This document shows, in pieces, positions 25,877-32,759 of a stretch of 32,759 bases of DNA; positions within the stretch are counted from its first letter, which is position 1; each line of letters opens with the position of its first letter. A model generated the notes under the pieces. The model was not told the DNA's origin. It saw only the letters and a program-made list of their open reading frames with translations, and did no database searches. This stretch comes from Phycisphaerales bacterium (GTDB lineage: Bacteria; Planctomycetota; Phycisphaerae; SM23-33). Location: the NCBI GenBank assembly GCA_018645065.1, contig JABGPF010000025.1, positions 1-32,759 on the forward strand, given 5' to 3'. A program made the position numbers and the translations under genes.

Positions 25877-25984
25877 TCATGTCGGATTACTAGGGGGACG
25901 GGATGAACGGAGAATATCCAATCCCGATGTGAAATCGGGACTGGATATTCTCCGTATATACCCTTCCCCAGTAATCCGACATGA
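25877..25984. repeat. Large nested palindrome (about 108 bases), MITE- or REPIN-like
   Basis: Outer arms TCATGTCGGATTACT (25877-25891) and AGTAATCCGACATGA (25970-25984) are perfectly complementary. Inner arms 25907-25928 and 25934-25955 match over 22 bases with one mismatch (ACGGAGAATATCC plus TCCCGAT in each arm) around a 5-base loop GTGAA. Between outer and inner arms, GGGG/CCCC runs pair partly. The whole can fold into one long hairpin or cruciform. There is no open reading frame inside. It lies 5 bases after the LamG terminator and a T tract follows it (CCTTTTTTTGGG). Confidence 0.88.
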
Positions 25985-26018
25985 CCTTTTTTTGGGTTCT
26001 TCCTCTGACATCGCCCCA

Positions 26019-26252
26019 TTAACTCCCGCAGACCGTATCAACCGTACCGTCAGACGACCCTGGTTCCGGCGCGCCCGGTTCGGGCGACCTGCCGGTCGCC
26101 CCTACGGATTCCGTACGATTAACGCGTCCGGTTACCGTTGATTTGTATCCGCCAATGAACGATCCCAACGACCGCGCCCGGGGGCCATTAATCATCGAAA
26201 TTTTCGCTGGCTTCAGCATCGGGATCTGCTGGAGCGTCTTGTTCGATGCCAT
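26019..26252 (-). pseudogene. Relic of a Y1 (RAYT-type) transposase C-terminal region
   Basis: A minus-strand frame (about 77 codons from an ATG at 26252; open further to 26336) contains RSLGSFIGGYKSTVTGRVNR, closely resembling the conserved helix of REP-associated tyrosine transposases just before the GAPVWQRNYYEH block. That block is absent: after SVGATGRSPEPGAPEPG the sequence runs out to a stop. The catalytic HUH and Tyr parts are also missing. Family assignment rests on this short match only. The frame runs through the REP-like hairpin at 26082-26101. Confidence 0.45.
26082..26101. repeat. REP-like hairpin
   Basis: GGGCGACC (26082-26089) and GGTCGCCC (26094-26101) form a perfect 8-base GC-rich stem with loop TGCC. 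This resembles short REP palindromes mobilised by RAYT transposases, and it sits inside the transposase relic. Confidence 0.65.
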
Positions 26253-26391
26253 TGTTAATATCGTACAGTGATAGTACTCATGGTGTATATAAAAATGGCA
26301 ATGCAGAACAGGCGAAAAACTTATTCGCGGATTCACATCTGAAGTGCAACGATGCGTTTCTGAAATACTTCAAATGTGAATTCGCCCTGCG

Positions 26392-27783
26392 CTACTGTCG
26401 GGCACTGGGCTTGGGCTTCTTATATCGCTTCGTATACGAGGGCCTTTCGGTCCATATTTTGCGAAGTTTGGGGTTGATCCGTGAGTCTATCCCCATTGCG
26501 TGCATAAGCAGCTCGGTCAGCAGGATTGATCCCTGGCGGTTGAACCGCTCACCGTCATACGTCAGACGAACGCCTGGGTCGGCAGCGTGCAGACGCTTCA
26601 TCGCCTGGTGTATGTCAGCAAGGGGAACATGCCTGGCCCCGGCGACACTGCGCAGCGCGTTGTTGTACGGTTCGAGTTTCAAGCTGAGTTCACTGGCTGG
26701 GTCGTTGTTCTGGACCGCTATGGTCACCAGGATGGGCAGCACCTTGTTTTGGTTGGCGAGATCTATCAGCTCGGCGACCTGCCGCCTGTATTTATCCAGC
26801 GGCGTGACAAGCTCGGCATCGCCTTTGGGCGCCTGCAGGATAACGTAGCGAGGTTTATCCTCGAGTTTCTCGCGAAAGGCGGCGAGCAACTTTTCCACCG
26901 TCATAGGCGTTCTGTAACCGGCGACTGACCGGTACGTCACCATCTCCCGGGCGCTATTCATCCCATCCATCAGAAGATGACACCATCCGCCCATTCTGGA
27001 GCCGGAGCTGGTCTGCCTGTCGCCCAGGATCAACACGTTCGCCGAACTGGACCACTCCCGCTTTACAGCGTCAATTTCCTTATCATTCAGCCCCATCGCC
27101 CGCAGAATACCTTCTGCCATAACACGGTGCCCGCTATCCAGCGGATGCACGCCGTCGGAAGTCAGACGCGTGCCCCTGGCGATCTCCGCAAACATCGCTT
27201 CGTTCAACCTGGCGATCGGCAGGTTGCGATTCCGCGCCAGCCGAGCAAGAAACTCGTTGTATTTCCGAGCGGTGATGTTCAGCTTGAATTCAGGGTCTTC
27301 GCGAATTGGCGTAATGGTTGTGAGCATGACTTTGGCGTTGACACGCGAGCAGCGGTCGACAATTTCAGTCACATTCTTCTTATAGGCTTCGAGCTTAACG
27401 CCCATTCCGGGCTTGGGTTGGAAAACCCCTATCTTTACCGTCGGATCGCCATGCCATATATCGTTAACGCCCGCAGCCAGCAGCATCCAGTCCGGCTTGT
27501 GACGCAATACCGATTCATCCAACCGCCCCAGCATATCCTCAGAGGTGTTCCCCGAAACGCCAGCCAGCACAGGGTCAACGAATATGCCCTTTGTCTTCAA
27601 GCCATGGACCACCAGGCGACAGTATTTCCCATAGCTGGCACCACCGGCAGTGATCGAGTCACCCAGAAAAGCAACAGTCTGGCCGTCCTTAACAATGATC
27701 CGGGATTCGCTTGAACAACCGGCAAGCCCCACGCAAAAGCCAACCGAAAGCAGCACCACAGCCAATTTAGTTATTCTATTCAT
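26392..27783 (-). CDS. Tandem SGNH/GDSL-hydrolase lipoprotein, second domain degenerate
   Basis: 463 residues from ATG 27783, preceded by GAGGAAA; a longer frame to 27816 lacks a signal. The lipoprotein signal ends at GLAGC (Cys23). The first SGNH domain (about 28-240) is complete: FLGDSITAGG (Ser43), GNTSED, GVNDIW and SDGVHPLD (Asp210, His213). The second (about 246-440) has ILGDRQTSSGSR where the serine is Arg256, and YDGERFNRQG where the His is lost, so it is probably not catalytic. SGNH enzymes hydrolyse esters, often acetyl groups on polysaccharides; the substrate here is unknown. It lies 61 bases after the zinc-ribbon gene on the same strand. Confidence 0.85.
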   Translation of the reverse strand: MNRITKLAVVLLSVGFCVGLAGCSSESRIIVKDGQTVAFLGDSITAGGASYGKYCRLVVHGLKTKGIFVDPVLAGVSGNTSEDMLGRLDESVLRHKPDWMLLAAGVNDIWHGDPTVKIGVFQPKPGMGVKLEAYKKNVTEIVDRCSRVNAKVMLTTITPIREDPEFKLNITARKYNEFLARLARNRNLPIARLNEAMFAEIARGTRLTSDGVHPLDSGHRVMAEGILRAMGLNDKEIDAVKREWSSSANVLILGDRQTSSGSRMGGWCHLLMDGMNSAREMVTYRSVAGYRTPMTVEKLLAAFREKLEDKPRYVILQAPKGDAELVTPLDKYRRQVAELIDLANQNKVLPILVTIAVQNNDPASELSLKLEPYNNALRSVAGARHVPLADIHQAMKRLHAADPGVRLTYDGERFNRQGSILLTELLMHAMGIDSRINPKLRKIWTERPSYTKRYKKPKPSARQ

Positions 27784-27844
27784 TACATTTTCCTCTGCTT
27801 CGCGTTCCCGCACCAACGCGGGATGTTTCGCAAGGATGGCGGCA

Positions 27845-28210
27845 TCATCTCACCGTCTCATCCCTCCGCTTTCTCTTCCATTTTCTATACTGCGACCAGA
27901 CCACCAGGAGAGCAAAATAGATAAGCGACAGCCAGATCGCAAAACACGGACAGTAAATCGGGTGATGGTTGGCGCCCTCTGATACCGGATGGACAAACAT
28001 CAGCGAAATCGCAATCACCACCATCCACCCGACAAAAACGGCAAGTAACTTGAGCAAACCCCACAAAATCCGCTCCCAAAACGACTGAGTCACGATCAGT
28101 TCGGACACCACCGTATCGCCACCGCAACTCGGACAGGTGCAATACTCACCAAGTTGCTTTCTATCCACCGGGATTAACTTACCGCAACTTCCACATCGAC
28201 AATGAATCAC
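27845..28210 (-). CDS. Zinc-ribbon membrane protein coupled to the HzsA-related gene
   Basis: 121 residues starting at GTG 28210, whose first bases overlap the stop of the HzsA-related gene (GTGA). The N-terminal zinc ribbon is MIHCRCGSCGKLIPV...CTCPSCGG with four CxxC-type cysteines. Two transmembrane helices follow (about 50-72 and 87-105), and the C-terminus is basic (YRKWKRKRRDETVR), placing it in the cytoplasm. No family named. Tight coupling suggests it helps make, place or regulate the secreted haem protein, but this is inference. Confidence 0.75.
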   Translation of the reverse strand: MIHCRCGSCGKLIPVDRKQLGEYCTCPSCGGDTVVSELIVTQSFWERILWGLLKLLAVFVGWMVVIAISLMFVHPVSEGANHHPIYCPCFAIWLSLIYFALLVVWSQYRKWKRKRRDETVR

Positions 28211-30600
28211 ATTCCCATTCTCCTGCTGGTTTCAATTTTGATCTCTTCCCAGCTTCCATAGTACGGGGCGTTGCAATCGATCCAGGCGGCTAGGGCTCGC
28301 CATTCTTGAATGTTGAGTTTGACTTTGTAGTGGCCTTTTTTCAGGATTTTCATGAGTTTGCTGGCTCCTGAACCGGTGGATCTTACGGCCAGGGGGAGCT
28401 TGGGGCCTTCGTATCCGCCAACTTTTATGTAGCTCACATATTTCAGGAGGTTCAAGAACGATTCGGACACCAGGTGCTGCGGGCCCTGGTCGGTGTCGAG
28501 ACCTTTAGGGGCGGTCACTAGCTTTTTGCCTCGGAGGTTAAAGCTTTTTTCCTTTCCCTTGGCGCCGTCGTGGCAGCTTATGCATTTCTTGTCCAGCACC
28601 GGTTGGACCACCTGCTCATAGCTCAGACCGGCGGTTCCCCATGGCGGAGGGGGGATCTCCGATGGGCGCCGTTTGGTCGCCAGCGGTCTCCGCCCCGCCA
28701 CTGCCGTCGGAGCCGTGCCGTACGGTTCGTGGCATCCGATACAACTGTTTACCTCACCAGGCATGACGTTCATGAAATTACGCATCCGCCGTATCTCAAG
28801 ATAATCCTTATCGAGCGCCTCGAAGAAAAGCTGCTTGTAGGGCGGGGCTTTGAAGTGGACCGAACCGTCTTTTTCAACCGGAACCGTGCCCAGCACGCCT
28901 CGCATGTCCCACCCGCTGTTGACCCCTACGTCGCAACGCTGGGGGGTGGTGTTGACGACTTTGGCATACGTCTCAAGAATTCGCAGGTACTTCACCTCGC
29001 CGCGTTTGATCCCCTTCAGGCCCTGGTAGATATCCGTAACGATCAACGTGCCCGGCGTCTTGGGGTCAACGCCCTTGACCATATCGGCGATGATGCGCGG
29101 TTTCTTGCGCGGGCGAACGGGCATGGGGCTGTAGCACGAGGCATCGTCCAATCGGTAGATCAGCTCCTTGTTACCGTGTATGTCCATCAGGTAAATAGCG
29201 AAACCGTTAAACACGCGGCATCGTATTTCAAACGATCCCGCCGCAATGTAATGCTTCTCAGTCAGCGGATAGGGAGAACTGTACCACCCGGTTTGGCTGT
29301 AGCCTGTGGGAATGGCGTCTCCGGGCAATTTCTCCTGACAAATCTCCTTCAATACGCGCGGGTTGATTTCAGGGTACCCGATTTCCGGAGTGACATTGGC
29401 CATCGATTTTCGCGTCCCGCGGTTTTGTTCGAAGTCGACGATCATGATCGGACCAGTACCGGTATTGTGATGGCCCGCCCCTGTGCAGATAATCTTGCTG
29501 GTCCCGGGGATCTGGCGTGCCTCGAAAAAGGTGATCGGTCCGACAGAGAAGGCGTAATGGTCGCCGTAGAGCAGCGAGGCCCGCCGCCCGTCTGGGTTAA
29601 CCGCCCAAAGCTGCTGGATAACATTGTACCCCTTCATCACATAATCCCAGCGGGTGTACATGATCCGCCCGTCTTCGAGCATGTTGGGGTAAAACTCGCC
29701 TTCCTTCGGCTCGGTGATCCGCCTGAGGTCTTTACCGTTTGCGTTCATGGAATACATACCGCACACCAACCCCCAGTCACCGCACTGGACCAAGCGCCCG
29801 TCGCGCGAGGTCATAAACGCTATCCGACCATCGGGCATATAGATCGGTTCGGTGTCTTCAGAGTCGGGATTGTTCGTTAGCTGGCGCAGCTTCGCCCCGT
29901 CAACGCCGATCTCGTAGATGTCGTACATAATGCACGATCCGCCGCGCATTTTGGGAATATCATACCCGTAACGAGTCGGTATTTTTCGCGGAGCCGCATA
30001 CGGAAAAACAATTCGCTTACCGTCATAAGACAGATCGAAACGCCCCAAGCCGCCTTTTGCGCGTTTGGCGTCCAGCAGGTATCGAATCTTCCCGTCTGGA
30101 GACAGGCCCTTTAGTATACACAGATTGGCTCCGGGGTATTGAGCTTCGCCCACCCGGTGCGAACATTGATGCCCGAGTTTCGGCCAGAGACGTTTTACGA
30201 ACGCTATTTCATCGAAGTCGATCTTGGGGTTGCTGAACGCCAGTTCCCTGATCGCCCATCGCAGCTTGTTGTATTGGGTGAGGTATTGGTCCGGTGCGGC
30301 GGTTTTGCTTTGGGCCATTTCACCATGGCGCTTGCGAACCTGGGCGATAACCTTTTCAGCTTTTGCGGCTGCGGTTTTGTTGCCCATAGAACGCATGTCG
30401 GCGAGCATCTTGGTTGCTCTGTTTAACGCTCCGGTCAGAGCGGCTGGGTCGGAGGGTTTCAGTTTTCGCGAGACCTGTTCCTGGCGCGCCCAGTCGGCTT
30501 CGATGCATTTGCGAGTTTTATCTGAATACCCGTCAGCCGTCTCAGCGGAGTACAAAAACGAAAACGCCAACAAGGCCAGCATAGTAATATTACGGTTCAT
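28207..30600 (-). CDS. HzsA-related protein: exported beta-propeller with two CxxCH haem motifs
   Basis: 797 residues with a signal peptide (MNRNITMLALLAFSFLYSAETA). A helical region (about 25-120) precedes TolB/PD40-type propeller blades (DLSYDGKRIVF, PIYMPDGRIAFMTSRDGR, NMLEDGRIMYTRWDY). The C-terminal part has two c-type haem sites, CIGCHE (Cys620) and CISCHD (Cys673). The order propeller-middle domain-dihaem matches the hydrazine synthase alpha subunit and its many planctomycetal relatives. No hydrazine synthase beta/gamma genes are present and the organism need not be anammox, so the real activity is unknown, possibly a periplasmic redox enzyme. It is coupled to the zinc-ribbon membrane protein. 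Confidence 0.85.
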   Translation of the reverse strand: MNRNITMLALLAFSFLYSAETADGYSDKTRKCIEADWARQEQVSRKLKPSDPAALTGALNRATKMLADMRSMGNKTAAAKAEKVIAQVRKRHGEMAQSKTAAPDQYLTQYNKLRWAIRELAFSNPKIDFDEIAFVKRLWPKLGHQCSHRVGEAQYPGANLCILKGLSPDGKIRYLLDAKRAKGGLGRFDLSYDGKRIVFPYAAPRKIPTRYGYDIPKMRGGSCIMYDIYEIGVDGAKLRQLTNNPDSEDTEPIYMPDGRIAFMTSRDGRLVQCGDWGLVCGMYSMNANGKDLRRITEPKEGEFYPNMLEDGRIMYTRWDYVMKGYNVIQQLWAVNPDGRRASLLYGDHYAFSVGPITFFEARQIPGTSKIICTGAGHHNTGTGPIMIVDFEQNRGTRKSMANVTPEIGYPEINPRVLKEICQEKLPGDAIPTGYSQTGWYSSPYPLTEKHYIAAGSFEIRCRVFNGFAIYLMDIHGNKELIYRLDDASCYSPMPVRPRKKPRIIADMVKGVDPKTPGTLIVTDIYQGLKGIKRGEVKYLRILETYAKVVNTTPQRCDVGVNSGWDMRGVLGTVPVEKDGSVHFKAPPYKQLFFEALDKDYLEIRRMRNFMNVMPGEVNSCIGCHEPYGTAPTAVAGRRPLATKRRPSEIPPPPWGTAGLSYEQVVQPVLDKKCISCHDGAKGKEKSFNLRGKKLVTAPKGLDTDQGPQHLVSESFLNLLKYVSYIKVGGYEGPKLPLAVRSTGSGASKLMKILKKGHYKVKLNIQEWRALAAWIDCNAPYYGSWEEIKIETSRRMGM

Positions 30601-30792
30601 CTGTTACTCCGACGAGGGCGTTTTGAATGCATGAACGGCAGGGGCAATTGCGTCTGGAATTTTTCCAACGATGCTACATTCCAGCCCAGCTGCGCCGCTA
30701 AGTTTCTACCCCAGTAGGATATCAAATCGCCCTCGACAACTCAATTACCGAAAAATGGGCTGTCGCGTGTGAGACGTAAAAAGTGACGTTAG

Positions 30793-31020
30793 GCGGCCAG
30801 CGGCAACAGCGCTAAGCCGCAAGCGGCGTGGCGACACGCGAATTCCCACACGAATAACCTGCACTGGCTCCTTTTATATGGCGGCGCCTTCATAATTCAG
30901 CCTACATTGGTGCTTCTTGTAGCGGCAGTGATTTACGTTGTGGGGACTATTCACGGCTTGCTTAATTGCGGTCTGCAAAACGCCGATAGGAAAGTCAGCA
31001 AAAGGTTGATTAACCTATGA
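30793..31020 (+). CDS. Possible small membrane-protein frame, start unclear
   Basis: A 75-codon open frame after a TAG, with no ATG. Its second half is strongly hydrophobic (LHWLLLYGGAFIIQPT, then LVLLVAAVIYVVGTIHGLL) and ends in a basic tail (NADRKVSKRLINL). A TTG at 30907 could start a short form. Its TGA overlaps the ATG of the next small ORF (ATGA), which favours a real gene or the surviving 3' end of a larger membrane protein. Confidence 0.3.
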   Translation, partial: AASGNSAKPQAAWRHANSHTNNLHWLLLYGGAFIIQPTLVLLVAAVIYVVGTIHGLLNCGLQNADRKVSKRLINL

Positions 31021-31133
31021 AGGATACAGTCCATATGAACAGATTACCGCCGGTGCAGCACCGCTTGCTGGTTCTAAGAACGGTAGTTCTGTTATTGCTG
31101 GTTGTTGGGTTCGGCACGACGCTGATAGCGTAG
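31017..31133 (+). CDS. Possible 38-residue single-helix membrane peptide
   Basis: Starts at ATG 31017, overlapping the upstream frame's stop. The sequence has a polar N-terminus (MKDTVHMNRLPPVQHRLL) followed by one hydrophobic helix (VVLLLLVVGFGTTLIA). It ends 39 bases before the sensor kinase start on the same strand. There is no clear ribosome site of its own apart from the overlap. No homologue recognised. Confidence 0.35.
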   Translation: MKDTVHMNRLPPVQHRLLVLRTVVLLLLVVGFGTTLIA

Positions 31134-31172
31134 TATTTAAGCAAAGTATACGAAACGTAGCGAGACCGTTGT

Positions 31173-32759
31173 ATGGGAAATACTGTTAAAAATAAGCATG
31201 TCACGAGCAAGTGGTTATTGTGGTTCGCCGCTGTACTGCTGCTTTCATGGGCGATCGTCATTGGGCTTTCTCTGCTGTTTAACTATCGCCAGAGCAACAA
31301 GATGGCTGCATATATTGCCGAAGAGGAGGCAAGGGCGGCACATGATAAAGATCTCGTCTATCGTCTATGGAGCGCATCTCACGGCGGGGTTTACGCCCCG
31401 GTAACAAAAGACACCCAACCCAATCCACATTTGGCGCATATCAGAGAACGCGACATCAAAACTCCCTCAGGCAGGCAATTGACGCTTATCAACCCGGCCT
31501 ATATGACACGTCAGGTCCACGAGTTGGGTCTGAAAAAATACGGTTACAGAGGCCACATTACCAGCCTTAATCCCATCCGCCCGGAAAATGTCCCTGACGC
31601 GTGGGAAAAAGAAGCGTTGGCCTCGTTCGAAAAAGGAAATAAAAGCGCCATTACAATGGCTGAATACGATGGCGACGAGTATCTGCGTTCCATGAAACCT
31701 CTAGTTACAAAGCAAGCGTGCCTTAAGTGCCACGGCCATCAAGGCTATAAGGTGGGCGATATCCGCGGCGGCATCAGCGTTACTATCCCGATGGCGTCAT
31801 ATCGGGCTCGTTCTTCGCAACAATTCACCCCGATATTGTGGGGACATCTGCTATTCCTCGTTACGGGAGCGATAGGTATTGCCTTGGGTACGCGCGTCTT
31901 ACTGAAACAGGATCGCAAACACAGACAGACAAACAAAGATCTACAGGAAAGCAAGAGACGTTTCGACCAACTTGCCGAGCAAAACAACGTCGTTATCTGG
32001 GAGGTGAATGCAGACGGCCTCTATACCTACATCAGCCATACAGCAGAGCAAGTTATTGGATATAAGCCAGATGAAATAATAGGCAAGATGCACTTCTATG
32101 ATCTGCACCCCGAAGCCGGACGTGAGCGGTTCAAACAAGCAGCCTTTAGCATATTCAAGCAAAAAAAATCGTTCATGAATTCAGAAAATGTTATGCAGGC
32201 AAATGACGGTGCTGTCGTTTATGTTGCTACCAACGGTGAGCCTGTCCTGGACAACAATGGAACATTATTGGGTTACCAGGGCAACAATACCGATATTACC
32301 GAGCGTAAACAGGCCGACCGTCAGATGGCCGAGTATGTCTCACAGATAGAGGAAGCCAAAGAAACCGCCTTGGGCATGATGGAGAATCTCGAGCGAGAAA
32401 ACACCGAACGCAGGCAAGCCGAACAGGAGCTTGAACAGGCCATCTCGAACGCCCATCTACTGGCCGAGGAGGCCGCCTCGGCCAATGAGGCCAAGAGCGA
32501 GTTTCTGGCGAATATGTCCCACGAAATCCGCACGCCGATGAACGGTGTGATCGGCATGACGGGGCTCTTGATGGACACGGACATGACTAGCGAGCAGAAG
32601 GAATACGCCCAGGCGGTTCAGACGTGCGGCGACCAGCTGCTGGCTCTCATTAATGACATCCTGGACTTCTCGAAGATAGAGGCAGGGAAACTGGATCTGG
32701 AGACGATCAACTTCGACCTCCGCACCGCAGTGGAGGACACCGGCGACATCATGGCGGGG
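31173..32759 (+). CDS. Sensor histidine kinase with haem-binding Tll0287-like (DUF3365) and PAS domains, 3' end outside
   Basis: 529 codons visible from ATG 31173, open to the window edge. Helix 1 lies at about 13-36. The extracytoplasmic domain (about 37-215) is of the DUF3365/Tll0287 type, with [11 protein letters not shown] (Cys183, Cys186, His187) binding c-type haem and [10 protein letters not shown] near its end. Helix 2 is at about 220-240. A PAS domain follows (about 255-380, [15 protein letters not shown] ... [13 protein letters not shown]), then a coiled coil and HisKA with [14 protein letters not shown], where His450 is the phosphorylation site. The ATPase domain, and any receiver domains, are cut off. 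It probably senses redox state or a gas such as NO through the haem. Confidence 0.9.
   Translation, partial: MGNTVKNKHVTSKWLLWFAAVLLLSWAIVIGLSLLFNYRQSNKMAAYIAEEEARAAHDKDLVYRLWSASHGGVYAPVTKDTQPNPHLAHIRERDIKTPSGRQLTLINPAYMTRQVHELGLKKYGYRGHITSLNPIRPENVPDAWEKEALASFEKGNKSAITMAEYDGDEYLRSMKPLVTKQACLKCHGHQGYKVGDIRGGISVTIPMASYRARSSQQFTPILWGHLLFLVTGAIGIALGTRVLLKQDRKHRQTNKDLQESKRRFDQLAEQNNVVIWEVNADGLYTYISHTAEQVIGYKPDEIIGKMHFYDLHPEAGRERFKQAAFSIFKQKKSFMNSENVMQANDGAVVYVATNGEPVLDNNGTLLGYQGNNTDITERKQADRQMAEYVSQIEEAKETALGMMENLERENTERRQAEQELEQAISNAHLLAEEAASANEAKSEFLANMSHEIRTPMNGVIGMTGLLMDTDMTSEQKEYAQAVQTCGDQLLALINDILDFSKIEAGKLDLETINFDLRTAVEDTGDIMAG

Larger units (their letters stand above)
25985..26391. other. 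Non-coding stretch with REP-like hairpin and transposase relic
   Basis: About 400 bases with no intact gene. It contains the T tract after the palindrome, a REP-like hairpin (26082-26101) and, on the minus strand, a broken transposase-like frame (listed separately). 26340-26391 holds nothing recognisable and lies past the stop of the next minus-strand gene. Confidence 0.6.
30601..31172. other. 570-base spacer with two small membrane-peptide frames
   Basis: It separates the divergent HzsA-related gene and the sensor kinase. The first 190 bases show nothing clear. From 30793 on there is an open plus-strand frame and then a 38-codon ORF, described separately. No terminator or strong promoter was recognised. 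Confidence 0.5.

Noticed and set aside
28570-29880. Long plus-strand open frame opposite the HzsA-related gene
   Set aside because: The minus strand holds propeller and CxxCH motifs in order; the plus-strand product resembles no protein family and has no ribosome site.
31010-31261. 83-codon minus-strand frame upstream of the sensor kinase
   Set aside because: It overlaps the kinase N-terminus and the better supported small plus-strand ORF; no features of its own.

Overview
The window looks like chromosomal DNA from a Planctomycetota-type bacterium, probably of the Phycisphaerae side. This is inferred from family content and was not tested by search. The markers are a LamG protein with a PEP-CTERM tail, a secreted PQQ-like propeller protein beginning with a QFRGPNRDG segment, an HzsA-related two-haem protein, an anti-sigma factor carrying a DUF1559-like exported domain, and many small lipoproteins and secreted hydrolases. 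Genes are tightly packed, often with 4-base ATGA-type overlaps.

Layout. Positions 1-3375 (minus) hold a YheT-type hydrolase, a FabZ-like dehydratase, a ketosynthase-like protein that has lost its catalytic residues, and a ketosynthase cut by the window edge. This resembles a specialised fatty-acid or type II polyketide-like locus. Positions 3522-6464 (plus) form a compact reductive dehalogenase operon, rdhA-rdhB-rdhC. Then come cysK (minus), a visibly AT-richer two-gene patch (about 7.6-8.9 kb) with a HEPN-motif membrane-anchored protein, and a minus-strand run with nfnB-nfnA, a SprT-like metalloprotein and the fluoride channel crcB. From 12.3 to 16.9 kb are a PQQ-like propeller protein (plus), then a TIM-barrel enzyme with a C-terminal cysteine knuckle, an M20 dipeptidase and a lipoprotein (minus).

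Positions 17.2-21.1 kb (minus) contain an esterase, xseB, xseA and a secreted protein. Positions 21.2-22.4 kb encode a secreted HELGH metallopeptidase-like protein split by an in-frame TGA. An ECF sigma factor and its membrane anti-sigma partner occupy 22.6-24.2 kb. The next 730 bases are non-coding and carry repeated GTTTACA motifs, palindromes, a 23-base direct repeat and a consensus promoter driving the LamG/PEP-CTERM gene. After that gene's terminator lies a nested palindrome of about 108 bases, followed by a REP-like hairpin and what looks like a RAYT (Y1) transposase relic. The end of the window has a tandem SGNH lipoprotein, a zinc-ribbon membrane protein coupled to the HzsA-related protein (minus), then two tiny membrane-peptide frames and a haem-binding sensor histidine kinase cut by the right edge (plus).

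The strongest functional units are the organohalide-respiration module (Tat-exported RdhA, membrane anchor RdhB, flavin/Fe-S membrane protein RdhC) and the electron-bifurcating transhydrogenase NfnAB. Together with a c-type-haem sensor kinase and an HzsA-related protein they suggest a redox-versatile, probably at least facultatively anaerobic organism. The least explained items are the HEPN-membrane pair, the large palindromic element, the GTTTACA operator-like cluster and the TGA-split metallopeptidase.
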